Source: QHXW01 sp035297145
GTDB lineage: Bacteria > Acidobacteriota > Terriglobia > Bryobacterales > Bryobacteraceae
Assembly (NCBI GenBank): GCA_035297145.1
Contig: DATGZN010000026.1
Coordinates: forward strand, 62,001 to 126,000
DNA length: 64,000 bases
Direction of reading: 5' to 3'
This document shows, one piece after another, positions 24,932 to 34,161 of this stretch. The notes beneath the pieces are model-generated. The model was not told where the DNA came from. It did not search any database and saw only the letters and a list, made by a program, of their open reading frames with translations. A program made the translations under genes and the position numbers. The first letter of the stretch is position 1, and each line of letters begins with the position of its first letter.

Positions 24932-24957
24932 CTAGTCATATGATGTCATACAACTAG
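24932..24957. promoter_or_regulatory. Candidate GntR/FadR-type operator
   Basis: Nested inverted repeats: outer arms CTAGT and ACTAG, inner arms TATGA and TCATA with two central bases (24939-24950). On the minus strand TTGTATGACA fits most positions of the FadR-subfamily pattern TNGTNNNACNA. It lies 38 bp before the gntR start, between the divergent aldolase and regulator genes, so autoregulation is likely. Confidence 0.5.
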
Positions 24958-24994
24958 CAAACCGCAATAACGACAGCAGAGAGAATGCAGACGC

Positions 24995-25723
24995 ATGAAA
25001 GCATTAGCGCCTAACGGCAGGAATCCGTCCCGGAACCTGACCCAACAGCTCGTAGCTCACTTATCGAATTTGATCGGGACGGGTGTGCTTGCGCCTGGCG
25101 AGAAGCTCGCCCCCGAATCCGAAATCGTACGTCAGCAGGGTGTCAGTCGAACTGTCGTGCGGGAGGCAATCTCGCAGTTGCAGGCCGCCGGACTGGTGAC
25201 TACGCGGCACGGAATCGGAACGTTTGTTCTGGACAGAGTAACCCGACAGAATTTTGGCATCAGTGCGGGATCTGTAACGACTCTCCGCGATGTCCTGGCA
25301 ATGCTGGAACTCCGGATCAGTCTCGAGACCGAAGCGGCAGCATTGGCGGCCATCCGGCATACGGATGAGCATCTCGCGGAAATACGAAGGGCCTTGGACT
25401 CCTTCCGAGAACGTCTCGGCAACGGAGGTGAAACCATAACTGCCGACTTTCAATTTCATTTGGGCATCGCGAAGGCGACAGGCAATCACTACTTCTCGGA
25501 CATTCTCGATCACTTAGGGCCGTCCGCAATTCCGCGCTCGAGGTTTCCAACCAACGAGCGCCAGCCGGAGGAAGTAAAGTATTTGATCCGTATCAGTAAC
25601 GAACATGAGGACACTTATAACGCCATAGTACGCCGTGATTCTGAGGCCGCACGTGCCGCGTTGCGAAATCATCTTGGCAACAGTCGTGAAAGAATGCGGC
25701 GTGCGTATCACATTGATGAGTAG
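24995..25723 (+). CDS. GntR-family regulator, FadR/FCD type
   Basis: N-terminal winged helix (APESEIVRQQGVSRTVVREA, then GLVTTRHGIGTFVLD) and an all-helical FCD ligand domain. The FCD metal-site residues appear present: Asp and His in ADFQFHLGIAKATGN, His in ISNEHEDTYNAI, and His in LRNHLGNSRERM. Ligands of this group are mostly organic acids such as hexuronates or 2-keto-3-deoxy acids. The gene sits between the aldolase and the TonB receptor and probably represses the cluster. Length 242 residues is typical. Confidence 0.92.
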   Translation: MKALAPNGRNPSRNLTQQLVAHLSNLIGTGVLAPGEKLAPESEIVRQQGVSRTVVREAISQLQAAGLVTTRHGIGTFVLDRVTRQNFGISAGSVTTLRDVLAMLELRISLETEAAALAAIRHTDEHLAEIRRALDSFRERLGNGGETITADFQFHLGIAKATGNHYFSDILDHLGPSAIPRSRFPTNERQPEEVKYLIRISNEHEDTYNAIVRRDSEAARAALRNHLGNSRERMRRAYHIDE

Positions 25724-25864
25724 AACTTGTATCTGCTGAACGAGCTGGCAATTTGATGCGAAGCGGGCCGAGCCTATGAGATCTGGTTCCCATGAAAGAA
25801 ATGGGTGAACTTCTCAAATGACTACAACGTCGGTAGGTAACTTTGAGCATATCTTGGAGGTAGC

Positions 25865-28800
25865 ATGAGGAATCGCATTCGAAATCTGTCGAAGGCTAGT
25901 ACACTGGGTTGGCTGGCCGTCGCCGCCGCTTTTGTGGCTTTGGCAGTACCCCTGCCAGCGAACGCGCAAATCACGCGAGGCACTATTTCGGGCCTGGTGG
26001 TGGACTCGACCGGGGCAGTCGTGCCGGGCGCCAAGGTAACCCTCATCGAAACTGAAACCAATGTGCGCACGACGGCACAGACGGAGCCGGATGGGCTGTT
26101 TCTCATTGCCGGCGTCTTGCCCGGATCATATACGTTGAGAGTCGAGGCTGGCGGTTTCAAGACGCTTGAAAGAACCAACCTCAATCTTTCCGCCGGCGAG
26201 AGACTCGACATCGGACAAATCCAATTGCAAGTCGGCAGCGAGGCGCAGACCCTGACTGTCACAACCGCCGGCGATGCGGTGCAGCTAGACACCAGCTCTC
26301 GCGGCGACGTTGTGACCACTAAGGACATGGAATATCTGCCTATGGCGGGTCGAAACTGGGCCTCGCTACTAAATGTCCTGCCAGGCGCCATCACTCAACC
26401 CGATTCACTTGAGCCCGACTCCGGAAATGCAAACATACCTATTTACAACGGAGTTAGTAACGCCTTTAGCGCCATTTACGAAGACGGAATCAGTAACAAC
26501 CTACAACGGTCTTATCAATACGGCGCGGGCGAAACCCCCGATGTTATTGCCGAGGTCAAGGTGGAAACCGGCAATTTTAATGCGGAGTACGGCGGGGCCG
26601 GCGGGGCCAATGTCCAACTGATCAGTAAGTCCGGAACAAGCGAGATTCATGGCAACCTTTTTGCCTACGTTCGGAATGAGAAAATGGATGCAAACGACTT
26701 TTTTAATGTTTTAACCGGATCTCCCAAGCCGGTGGACCGCTTCCAGGACTACGGCGGCACCATTGGCGGCCCGATTTTCTGGCCAGGCAAGTTCAATCAG
26801 GACAAGAACAAGCTCTTCTTTTTTATTGGTCAGGAATATGTGCCGGTTAATGGTCCCGCTGGCGGCCTCAGCACGCTTACCATGCCCACCGCGGCGCAAC
26901 GAAGTGGTGATTTCTCTCAGACTCCCGGAGTTACTATCCTCGACCCACTCAACAATCATCAGCCGTTCCCGGGAAACATGATTCCTGCGAGCCGCATCAA
27001 TTCCGCGGGGCAAGGTCTCCTGAATGTCTTCCCCTTGCCAAATTTCGACAATCCCGCCGTATCGAGTGGCCAATACAACTATATTTATCAGCCATACCTG
27101 GCCAGCTACAACAACTATCACTTCTATCGGGTCGACTGGGATCCCACACAGAAACTCCGCATGTTCTGGCGTCTGGACTATGACCCGGTGGGCGATACGC
27201 AGTTGTTCGGCACGAACTGGCCAGAGTTGACAACCACTGATACTTTTCCCTACACCGTGACTGCCGTAGACGTATCCTATACTTTTTCTCCGACCATGAT
27301 CAATGACTTCGTCTTTGGGATGAATGGGCGGCGCGAGAGTAATATCCCGAAGGCTTCGCAGTTTGCGGCGTTGAATCGCCTCACGAATGGCGCCAATATT
27401 CCTCAGTTCAATCCTCAGAACAATCCAAACAACCTCATTCCCGACGCGGCCTTCGGAGGAGGCGTCATTCCCAATGCGCCCGCGATGTCATTAAACGGAG
27501 TTATCCCCTACCGCGCATGGGTACCGACGTTTACCGGCTCCGATTCGCTCACCGTGGTTCGCGGCACGCACACCATCAAGGGCGGCGTTTACTTTACGTG
27601 GAATCGATATTTTACAGATGGCGGCGGGTATCCCTATAGGGGCTCTTTCGACTTCTCTAGCAACGCCAATAATCCCTTCGACACCAGCCATCCGTATGCG
27701 AATGCTCTGCTCGGAACATACACTTCATACCAGGAAAGCAAAACCAGGCCGGTCCAGGATATCCGGGGATTAGTCGCGGAATGGTACCTCCAGGACACTT
27801 GGAAAGTTACACGAAGGCTGACGCTTAATTACGGCATGCGGTTTTCCTATTACACGCCGTGGCACCAGGCGAATGGCCTTGGCTTAAATTTTCTTCCATC
27901 GGCTTACGACCCCTCGCAGGCCGTTCAGTTGTATCACCCGTTTATCAATGCGCAGGGTCAACTGGTGGCTCAGAACCCGGTGACTGGGCAAACCTTGCCA
28001 CAAGGTTTTATCGGATCTATCGTGCCCGGCGTGGGCAATATCAACAACGGCCTGGTCTCGGCGAAAGCGTCTGGAGTGCCGGAGGGCTTTATGAACAATC
28101 GCGGCGTCCAGTATGGCCCGCGATTCGGCTTCGCTTACGCGTTGACGAACGACGACAAGACTGTGGTCCGTGGAGGGTTTGGAATGGCCTATAGCGGTCA
28201 CGACAACCAGAACTTGATCGTGGGGACTGTCCTGAATACCAGCCAGACTGCATCAGAGTTTAACGGCACATTTGGGACGCTCACGTCGGCTCCGACAGCC
28301 ATATTCCCCAACTCGTATAACGCGATCAATCCAAACACGAAGTACCCCACGATCATGAGTTACAGCCTCGGAGTGCAGCGCTCTATCGGCTTGGGAACGC
28401 GCGTGGACGTGGCATACGTAGGATCGTTGACGCGGCACCTCGACGATCCGCAGAGCGCGTTTGACAACGTGCCGCCAGGGGCCGAGTTTTTGCCGCAGAA
28501 TCAGGATCCCACAAACCCGGGTCTGCCGTTGCCCGATGATTTCTTCCGGCCCTATCGAGGATACTCGGGTCTCACCGTACAGCAGTTCGTTAACTCGAAT
28601 TACAACGCGCTCCAAGTCTCTGCGGTGCATCGCTTTTCCAAAAACTTCGACATCAGCGCGAATTACGCCTGGTCGAAGTCACTGGGCTACTATCCCCCGT
28701 TCGCTACTTACCATGACAACAAATTGCAATATGGCGTCCTGCCTTTTGACCGGACAAATGTTCTGCGTTTCTACTATGTATACAACCTTCCCAAGGCCAG

Positions 28801-29311
28801 CACGAAGTGGAATGTGAACGCGGTCCGCTGGGTATTGGACGACTGGCAGCTCTCGGGGATTTCGCAGTTCCAGAGCGGGTTTCCCCAGAGTTTGAACTGC
28901 CAGTTCACCTACCCGGTCAACCTTTTCGGCGGCGGGGATTACAGTCGCTGCAATCTCACCGGTCCAGTGCACCTGTCTATGGGCAACAGAACCTTCTATC
29001 GTTTTTTCGACACCAGTGTGATCCAACCGCCCACGAGGACGAATCCGGGTAACGCCGCTCCCGGTGTCGTCCGTGGCCCTGGAGTTGAGGACTTTGCCAT
29101 CACTTTATTCAAGAATTTTCCGTTCGGCGAAAAGCGATATGTACAATTCCGGCTGGAAACGTTCAATACCTTCAACCATCCTCAATTCAACACGGTTAAC
29201 ACCAATCCCCAATTCGACCAGACGGGCGCCCAGGTGAACGGCCAGCTGGGACAAATCATATCGGATTATCTCCCGAGACAAGTCCAGCTTGTCCTGAAGC
29301 TCTACTTCTAA
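25865..29311 (+). CDS. TonB-dependent receptor with N-terminal Cna-B-like domain (Oar-like)
   Basis: Outer-membrane active transporter of 1148 residues. A signal peptide ends PLPANAQ near residue 36. It is followed by a carboxypeptidase-regulatory-like beta-sandwich (TRGTISGLVVDSTGAVVPGA), a plug domain (~120-240) with VKVETGNFNAEYGGAGGANV, and a large beta-barrel ending in aromatic-final strand QVQLVLKLYF. This Oar-like build is abundant in Acidobacteriota and often serves uptake of plant-polymer fragments. TTGGAGGTAGC lies just before the ATG. The mannonate dehydratase-like gene follows after 5 bp, so the two are co-transcribed. Confidence 0.93.
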   Translation: MRNRIRNLSKASTLGWLAVAAAFVALAVPLPANAQITRGTISGLVVDSTGAVVPGAKVTLIETETNVRTTAQTEPDGLFLIAGVLPGSYTLRVEAGGFKTLERTNLNLSAGERLDIGQIQLQVGSEAQTLTVTTAGDAVQLDTSSRGDVVTTKDMEYLPMAGRNWASLLNVLPGAITQPDSLEPDSGNANIPIYNGVSNAFSAIYEDGISNNLQRSYQYGAGETPDVIAEVKVETGNFNAEYGGAGGANVQLISKSGTSEIHGNLFAYVRNEKMDANDFFNVLTGSPKPVDRFQDYGGTIGGPIFWPGKFNQDKNKLFFFIGQEYVPVNGPAGGLSTLTMPTAAQRSGDFSQTPGVTILDPLNNHQPFPGNMIPASRINSAGQGLLNVFPLPNFDNPAVSSGQYNYIYQPYLASYNNYHFYRVDWDPTQKLRMFWRLDYDPVGDTQLFGTNWPELTTTDTFPYTVTAVDVSYTFSPTMINDFVFGMNGRRESNIPKASQFAALNRLTNGANIPQFNPQNNPNNLIPDAAFGGGVIPNAPAMSLNGVIPYRAWVPTFTGSDSLTVVRGTHTIKGGVYFTWNRYFTDGGGYPYRGSFDFSSNANNPFDTSHPYANALLGTYTSYQESKTRPVQDIRGLVAEWYLQDTWKVTRRLTLNYGMRFSYYTPWHQANGLGLNFLPSAYDPSQAVQLYHPFINAQGQLVAQNPVTGQTLPQGFIGSIVPGVGNINNGLVSAKASGVPEGFMNNRGVQYGPRFGFAYALTNDDKTVVRGGFGMAYSGHDNQNLIVGTVLNTSQTASEFNGTFGTLTSAPTAIFPNSYNAINPNTKYPTIMSYSLGVQRSIGLGTRVDVAYVGSLTRHLDDPQSAFDNVPPGAEFLPQNQDPTNPGLPLPDDFFRPYRGYSGLTVQQFVNSNYNALQVSAVHRFSKNFDISANYAWSKSLGYYPPFATYHDNKLQYGVLPFDRTNVLRFYYVYNLPKASTKWNVNAVRWVLDDWQLSGISQFQSGFPQSLNCQFTYPVNLFGGGDYSRCNLTGPVHLSMGNRTFYRFFDTSVIQPPTRTNPGNAAPGVVRGPGVEDFAITLFKNFPFGEKRYVQFRLETFNTFNHPQFNTVNTNPQFDQTGAQVNGQLGQIISDYLPRQVQLVLKLYF

Positions 29312-29316
29312 GCCAT

Positions 29317-30402
29317 ATGAAGCGCAGGAATTTCATTCAATTTGCCACCGCAGGCGCCGCGGCGGCGACCCATTCGGACCGGGCAGCGGCCGCTGCTACG
29401 CCCGCTCGACCTGTCTTGTTTCACGCCGGCACGCAGCAGGGCCACTCTCCGGAAGTGCTTCGGTCCATGGCGGCTTTCGGACTGAAGCATATTTGCAGCG
29501 GCGAGATCTCGTCACGCCTCGATGAGAAATGGTCGGTCGATGGCCTGTCGCGCTTCCGCGAGCAGGTGGAATCCTTCGGCCTGAGCCTCGCCATGATCCC
29601 GCTGCCGATGCCCTCGGTGACCATCAACAAAACCAGTTATCCGAATATCCTGCTGGGCAAGAGTCCCGAGCGGGACCGCGAGATCGATGAGATCAGCAGT
29701 ATGATCCGCAATGCCGGGAAGGCCGGTATTCCCGCCGTGAAGTACAACCTGACTTACTTGGGGGTTGTTCGCTCCGGGTATACGCCGGGCCGCGGCGGCA
29801 CGCGCAGCAGCACGTTTGTCTTTGAGACAGCCAAGGTCGATCCGCAGGTGTTCGAGATGGTCAAGGCTGATGACGCCATGATGTGGGAACGAATCGAGTA
29901 CTTCCTCAAGCGTGTCGTCCCCGTGGCGGAGGAAGCTAAAGTCAAAATCGCCTGCCATCCAAATGATCCCGGGATGCCCAAAGGCGGCTTCCACGGTGTT
30001 CCTTCCGTGCTCAGTTCCGTGGAAGGCCTGAAGAAATTCGTCGACATCTCCGCCAGCCCTTACCATGGTTTGAATTTCTGCCAGGGTACGGTCTGCGAAA
30101 TGTTGGACAACCCGGCCAAAGAAATTCCAGACGTGATCCGCTACTTTGGCTCGCGCAAGAAGATCTTCAACGTGCATTTCCGTAACATCATTGGGCATCG
30201 GCTGAATTTCCGCGAGGCCTATCCCGATGAAGGCGACATCAACTTTCTCGAATGTGCCCGCGTATACCGCGAGGTCGGATACGACGGTATGCTGATGCCG
30301 GACCACGCGCCGCAAATCGAAGGCGATAGATCCGGGCTCGCTTTTGCCTTCGAGATCGGTTACATCCAATCCATTATTCAAACCGTGAGAAATGAGGCCT
30401 AA
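29317..30402 (+). CDS. uxuA: Mannonate dehydratase-like (UxuA family) protein with export signal
   Basis: TIM-barrel enzyme of the UxuA family, which dehydrates D-mannonate to 2-keto-3-deoxy-gluconate in glucuronate breakdown. Family motifs include IACHPNDPG, NFCQGTVCEM, NVHFRNI and YPDEGDINF, and the metal-binding His/Cys/Asp set appears intact, ending MPDHAPQIEGD. Unusually it begins with a twin-arginine-type leader (MKRRNFIQFATAGAAAATHS), so it may act outside the cytoplasm. It follows the TonB receptor by 5 bp and overlaps the next frame, which is translationally close. Length is 361 residues. Confidence 0.87.
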   Translation: MKRRNFIQFATAGAAAATHSDRAAAAATPARPVLFHAGTQQGHSPEVLRSMAAFGLKHICSGEISSRLDEKWSVDGLSRFREQVESFGLSLAMIPLPMPSVTINKTSYPNILLGKSPERDREIDEISSMIRNAGKAGIPAVKYNLTYLGVVRSGYTPGRGGTRSSTFVFETAKVDPQVFEMVKADDAMMWERIEYFLKRVVPVAEEAKVKIACHPNDPGMPKGGFHGVPSVLSSVEGLKKFVDISASPYHGLNFCQGTVCEMLDNPAKEIPDVIRYFGSRKKIFNVHFRNIIGHRLNFREAYPDEGDINFLECARVYREVGYDGMLMPDHAPQIEGDRSGLAFAFEIGYIQSIIQTVRNEA

Positions 30403-30412
30403 TCTGGAACAA

Positions 30413-31435
30413 ATGACGAAACACATCCTGACGTCCTTACCAATCCTCCTGTTTGCGAGTCTTTCGACCGTTCAGGCACAGACCGGCTGGAAGGTCGAGA
30501 AGACCTTTAGCGTTGGTGGGCAAGGCGGGTGGGACTATCTCACCGTCGACCCGCAAACGCACCGGCTCTACGTTCCGAGGAGCACTCACACGATGGTGAT
30601 TGACTCCGAATCGGGTAAGACAATTGCCGACATTCCAGGTCAGAAGATCGCTCATGGTGTCGCACTGGCTCCCGAGGCGGGGCGCGGCTTCATCACTGAC
30701 GGCGGCGGCAATGGCGCAATCGTGATTTTCGATTTAAAGACGAATGCCATTCTGGGCTCGATTGTCGCCCAGCCCGATGCCGACGGCATCATCTTCGACC
30801 CAGGCAGCGGGCGCGTCGTGGTGGTATCGGGAGATAAAGGAGTGTTGGTGTCCATCAAGCCGGACATTGATCCCAAGAGCGGAAAAATCGATGCGCCGCT
30901 CGATCTGGGTGGAGCGCCGGAATTCCTGGCGTCCGATGGGGCCGGTAAAGTCTATGTGAATCTGATGGACAAGAACGAAGTAGCGGTTGTCGACATGAAG
31001 GCGATGAAGGTTGTCGCACGCTGGCCCATAGCGCCTGGTGGCGCGCCGGTCGGAATGACGATAGATACGGCAAAGCGGCAACTGCTGATCGGGTGCCGGA
31101 AGCCGCAGAAGTTGATCGTGATGAGCACCGATACTGGCAAGGTGCTGGCGGCCCTGCCGATCGGCGACCACGTGGACGCCGTTAAGATCGATAGCGGCCA
31201 CATATTCGCCAGTTGCGGCGACGGCACGCTCGCTGTGGCTCACGAGACATCTCCAGGAAAGTTCGAAATAGTACAGACCGTGAAAACACCGCCCGGTGCG
31301 CGAACCATGGGCGCGGATCCAACAACGCACAAGCTCTACCTGCCTACCGCGGAGTCCGAACCAGGATCGGGAGGCCGCCCGAAAATGAAGCCGGGGTCGT
31401 TCATGATCGTCGTGGTCTCACGTGACGCGGTGTAA
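30413..31435 (+). CDS. Secreted YVTN/YncE-like beta-propeller protein 1
   Basis: Exported protein with a signal peptide (MTKHILTSLPILLFASLSTV). About seven propeller blades follow, marked by repeats such as WDYLTVDPQTHRLYVPRSTH, VALAPEAGRGFITDGGGNGA and MGADPTTHKLYLPTAE. The ATG at 30413 is preferred over 30392, which lies inside the uxuA-like gene. It is the first of three tandem paralogous propellers. These proteins have no known catalytic residues; binding or scaffold roles at the surface are possible. Confidence 0.83.
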   Translation: MTKHILTSLPILLFASLSTVQAQTGWKVEKTFSVGGQGGWDYLTVDPQTHRLYVPRSTHTMVIDSESGKTIADIPGQKIAHGVALAPEAGRGFITDGGGNGAIVIFDLKTNAILGSIVAQPDADGIIFDPGSGRVVVVSGDKGVLVSIKPDIDPKSGKIDAPLDLGGAPEFLASDGAGKVYVNLMDKNEVAVVDMKAMKVVARWPIAPGGAPVGMTIDTAKRQLLIGCRKPQKLIVMSTDTGKVLAALPIGDHVDAVKIDSGHIFASCGDGTLAVAHETSPGKFEIVQTVKTPPGARTMGADPTTHKLYLPTAESEPGSGGRPKMKPGSFMIVVVSRDAV

Positions 31436-31437
31436 TA

Positions 31438-32427
31438 GTGTCCCGTCTTGCAATCGTCGCGTCATACGCGGCGTTTTCCTGCTGTGCTTTCCCGCAAGCG
31501 TTGCGGAAGGTCGCGAGCATTGACTTGCCGGGCCCAACCGGCCAGAGATTCGATTACCTCGCCATTGACGAGGAGGATCACTATCTTCTCTCCGCCCACC
31601 TCGGTCCGGGACTTCTCTATGTTGTCGATACGAAAACAAACAAAGTCGTGAAGACGATCCCCGGGCTGCCGGGTATTACGGGACTCGAGTACGTCCCCGG
31701 CTTCCACAAGGTGTACACCTCGAATTGGGGCGAGGAGAAAATCGGCGTAGTCGACCTCCTTACGATGTCGGTTATCAAGCGACTGCCCACAGAATCGAAA
31801 CCGAATGGAATCGCCTACGCAGAGCCATTTCGAAAGGTATACGTCGTGAACACGCTGGGAAAGGCAGTTAGCGTGGTGGACGTGAACACGGACGAGATTG
31901 TGAAGGTTCTGCGGTTCCACAGCGAAACCGGGGCGCCTGCGTATGACGCCGTTGCAAAGAAGATCTACGTCACCCTGCGTTCCACCAACGAAGTTGCGGA
32001 GATCGATCCATCCACCGATCGCGTGATCGGCCAGTATCCAGTTGAAGGCTGCCGCTACGATCACGGCATGGCCGTGGATGCGGAGCACCATCGAGCGTTC
32101 CTCCTCTGCGGTGGAACTGGAAATCTGACAGTATTCGCTCTCGATGGACACAAAGCCATTGCGCACTTCGCAATCCCCGCCGGCGCAGATGTTGTGAAGT
32201 TCGATTCCGGTTTGGGCCGGGCCTACGCCGCATGTTCAAGTGGCGCCATCTCGGTCGTGCAGGAAGACGGCCCTGACCTCTTTCGGAAAATTGAAGACTT
32301 TCCCGTCCCGAAGTTGGTGCACAGCCTTGCAGTCGACCCCGCCACACATCGTGTGTATGCGCCCGAGCAGGAAGAGGATGGCCAGCCAGTAGCGCGCATC
32401 GTCGTATATGAGCCCACTAAGAAATGA
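31438..32427 (+). CDS. Secreted YVTN/YncE-like beta-propeller protein 2
   Basis: Paralog of the preceding gene, 329 residues, starting with GTG two bases after its stop. A short signal peptide (SRLAIVASYAAFSCCAFPQA) is followed by blades FDYLAIDEEDHYLLSAHLGP, LEYVPGFHKVYTSNWGEEKI, PAYDAVAKKIYVTLRSTNEV and LAVDPATHRVYAPEQEEDGQ. Its stop overlaps the next reading frame. Function unknown. Confidence 0.8.
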   Translation: MSRLAIVASYAAFSCCAFPQALRKVASIDLPGPTGQRFDYLAIDEEDHYLLSAHLGPGLLYVVDTKTNKVVKTIPGLPGITGLEYVPGFHKVYTSNWGEEKIGVVDLLTMSVIKRLPTESKPNGIAYAEPFRKVYVVNTLGKAVSVVDVNTDEIVKVLRFHSETGAPAYDAVAKKIYVTLRSTNEVAEIDPSTDRVIGQYPVEGCRYDHGMAVDAEHHRAFLLCGGTGNLTVFALDGHKAIAHFAIPAGADVVKFDSGLGRAYAACSSGAISVVQEDGPDLFRKIEDFPVPKLVHSLAVDPATHRVYAPEQEEDGQPVARIVVYEPTKK

Positions 32428-32441
32428 ACTGGAGAAACACA

Positions 32442-33426
32442 ATGAACCGCGCGGGAATTGGAGTTTTTCTGCTGTCGCTCGCTACCGTCTGGGGGCAGTC
32501 CGGCGCGAGCGAGCCGCTCAAGCTGGAGACGACAATTCCGATGGCAGATGTCCAGGGGCGCATCGATCATCTCTCAGTAGACCTGAACAGCCAGAGGTTG
32601 TTTGTCGCCGCTTTAGGGAACAACACAGTGGAAGTCCTCGATATCCGGGGAGCGAAGAGGCTCCATACTATTTCCGGACTGCATGAGCCGCAGGGCGTGC
32701 TCTATGTGCCGGGCGAGAACAAGCTCTTTGTTGCAAATGCGAAGGATGGCACCTGCCGGATCTACGATGCCGGCTCCTTTCAGCTGTTGCAAACAATTGA
32801 ATACGGTGACGATGCCGACAACATTCGTTTTGATGCTCCCGCCAAGCAGGCCTATGTAGGTTACGGCAGCGGCGCACTGGGAGTCTTTGACCTTAGCGGA
32901 AACAGACTTGCCGACGTAAAACTCGATGCGCACCCCGAGTCTTTTCAGCTTGAGAAGAAAGGCACCAGGATCTTCGTCAATCTTCCTGATTCGCGAAAGA
33001 TCGCTGTGGTAGATAGGGAAAAGAAAGCTGTGGTGGGACACTGGGAAACCGGTGGAGCACAGGCGAACTTCCCCATGGCGCTTGACGAGGCGAGCCATCG
33101 ATTGTTCACGGTGCCGGCGGCCAGCGGTGCTCATCATCCTGAATACCGATTCCGGAGCCGTCGTCGCGAAAATTCCAACTGTCGGAGACTCAGACGACGT
33201 GTTCTATGATCCGGCCCGGAAACGGATCTACGCGTCTGGAGGCGAGGGAGCGATCGATGTGTTGCAGCAAGAGGATCCGGATCACTATAAAGAGATCGCT
33301 CGCATTCCAACCGTGAAAGGCGCTCGCACAAGTCTGTTTGTACCGGAGTTGGGGCGCCTGTTCCTGGCAGTTCGAAAGCAAGGCTCCCAAGACGCAGCAA
33401 TCCGGGTGTACAGAGCCTCTCAGTGA
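32442..33426 (+). pseudogene. Secreted YVTN/YncE-like beta-propeller protein 3, frameshifted
   Basis: Third propeller paralog, starting at ATG 32442 (SD GGAG upstream; an in-frame ATG at 32424 overlaps the previous gene) with signal peptide MNRAGIGVFLLSLATVWGQ. The first frame holds blades up to DEASHRLFTV and then turns to nonsense, ending at 33209. A second frame continues the family pattern: PAVLIILNTDSGAVVAKIPT, VGDSDDVFYDPARKRIYASG and TSLFVPELGRLFLAVRKQ, ending at 33426. The break lies at about 33111-33116, where GTGCCGGCGG looks like loss of two bases from GTGTGCCGG. It is a recent inactivation or a sequencing error. Confidence 0.82.
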
Positions 33427-33540
33427 CTTGATGAAAAAAACGTGGAAATCCGAGCCCAAACTGGAACCACGCGTTGGCGCAATCGCAACAGACGTTCGAA
33501 AGGGCCGCATCTGGCCCTACCCTCGCTGAATTCTTGCAGC

Positions 33541-33795
33541 TTAACAGGCGGCATGTCGAGCCCGAGGCCCCGACTGTCGGAAGGGTCTCTGTACTTCGGA
33601 CAGCGGCGTCAGTCCGGCAGTGCCGCGTTCTCGTGCAAGAACATTGGCTTGCTCGCCGCACCGTCGGCAATAGACTACAAACAGCAGGTCCAGCTTGCCC
33701 TCAAGGTCGGCACGCCCGATGAATCCTCCGGCATTGAGCAAGACCTCGATGCCGCATTTGTGGCAGATCGGATTGGCGACACCTCTGTTACGCAT
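33541..33795 (-). CDS. Small zinc-ribbon hypothetical protein
   Basis: Frame of 84 residues from ATG 33795, which has AAAGGGG upstream. It contains two knuckles, CHKCG and CRRCG, about 29 residues apart, consistent with a zinc ribbon. No family recognised. It is the only convincing coding frame between the propeller genes and the kinase-like gene. Confidence 0.45.
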   Translation of the reverse strand: MRNRGVANPICHKCGIEVLLNAGGFIGRADLEGKLDLLFVVYCRRCGEQANVLARERGTAGLTPLSEVQRPFRQSGPRARHAAC

Positions 33796-33843
33796 TCGCC
33801 CCTTTAACCTTTTACGAGCCCTGTTTAGTATGACGCGCAACAA

Positions 33844-34161
33844 TCAATGCAAGGCCCAAACGCACTGTAACCTGATATTAGCCTTGGGCAGAATCTGATC
33901 CCGGACCGCGGTACGGGCGTTGTGATCGGTCGCCAGCACCGCATGCGCGCAATGTCAAACTGTGCTGTTGCGCACGACTTGGGACAGAAAACAGTTCTCG
34001 GGTCGATGGGGAGCGCCTACCGGCGAGGATTACAATGGCGGAGTGCGATCCTAGCGACAGTCTCTCGCTCCCGGGGGAAACGCTGTCTGGTGATTGCCAG
34101 CGCGGGTGCTCCACCGCGATAAGGCCGACTGAATCGAGCGGACAGGTCGGGGAAAAGCAGA
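33844..34161. other. Intergenic region without a recognised gene
   Basis: Upstream region of the kinase-like gene. Only short unconvincing frames are present and no tRNA, repeat array or riboswitch core was seen. Confidence 0.5.
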
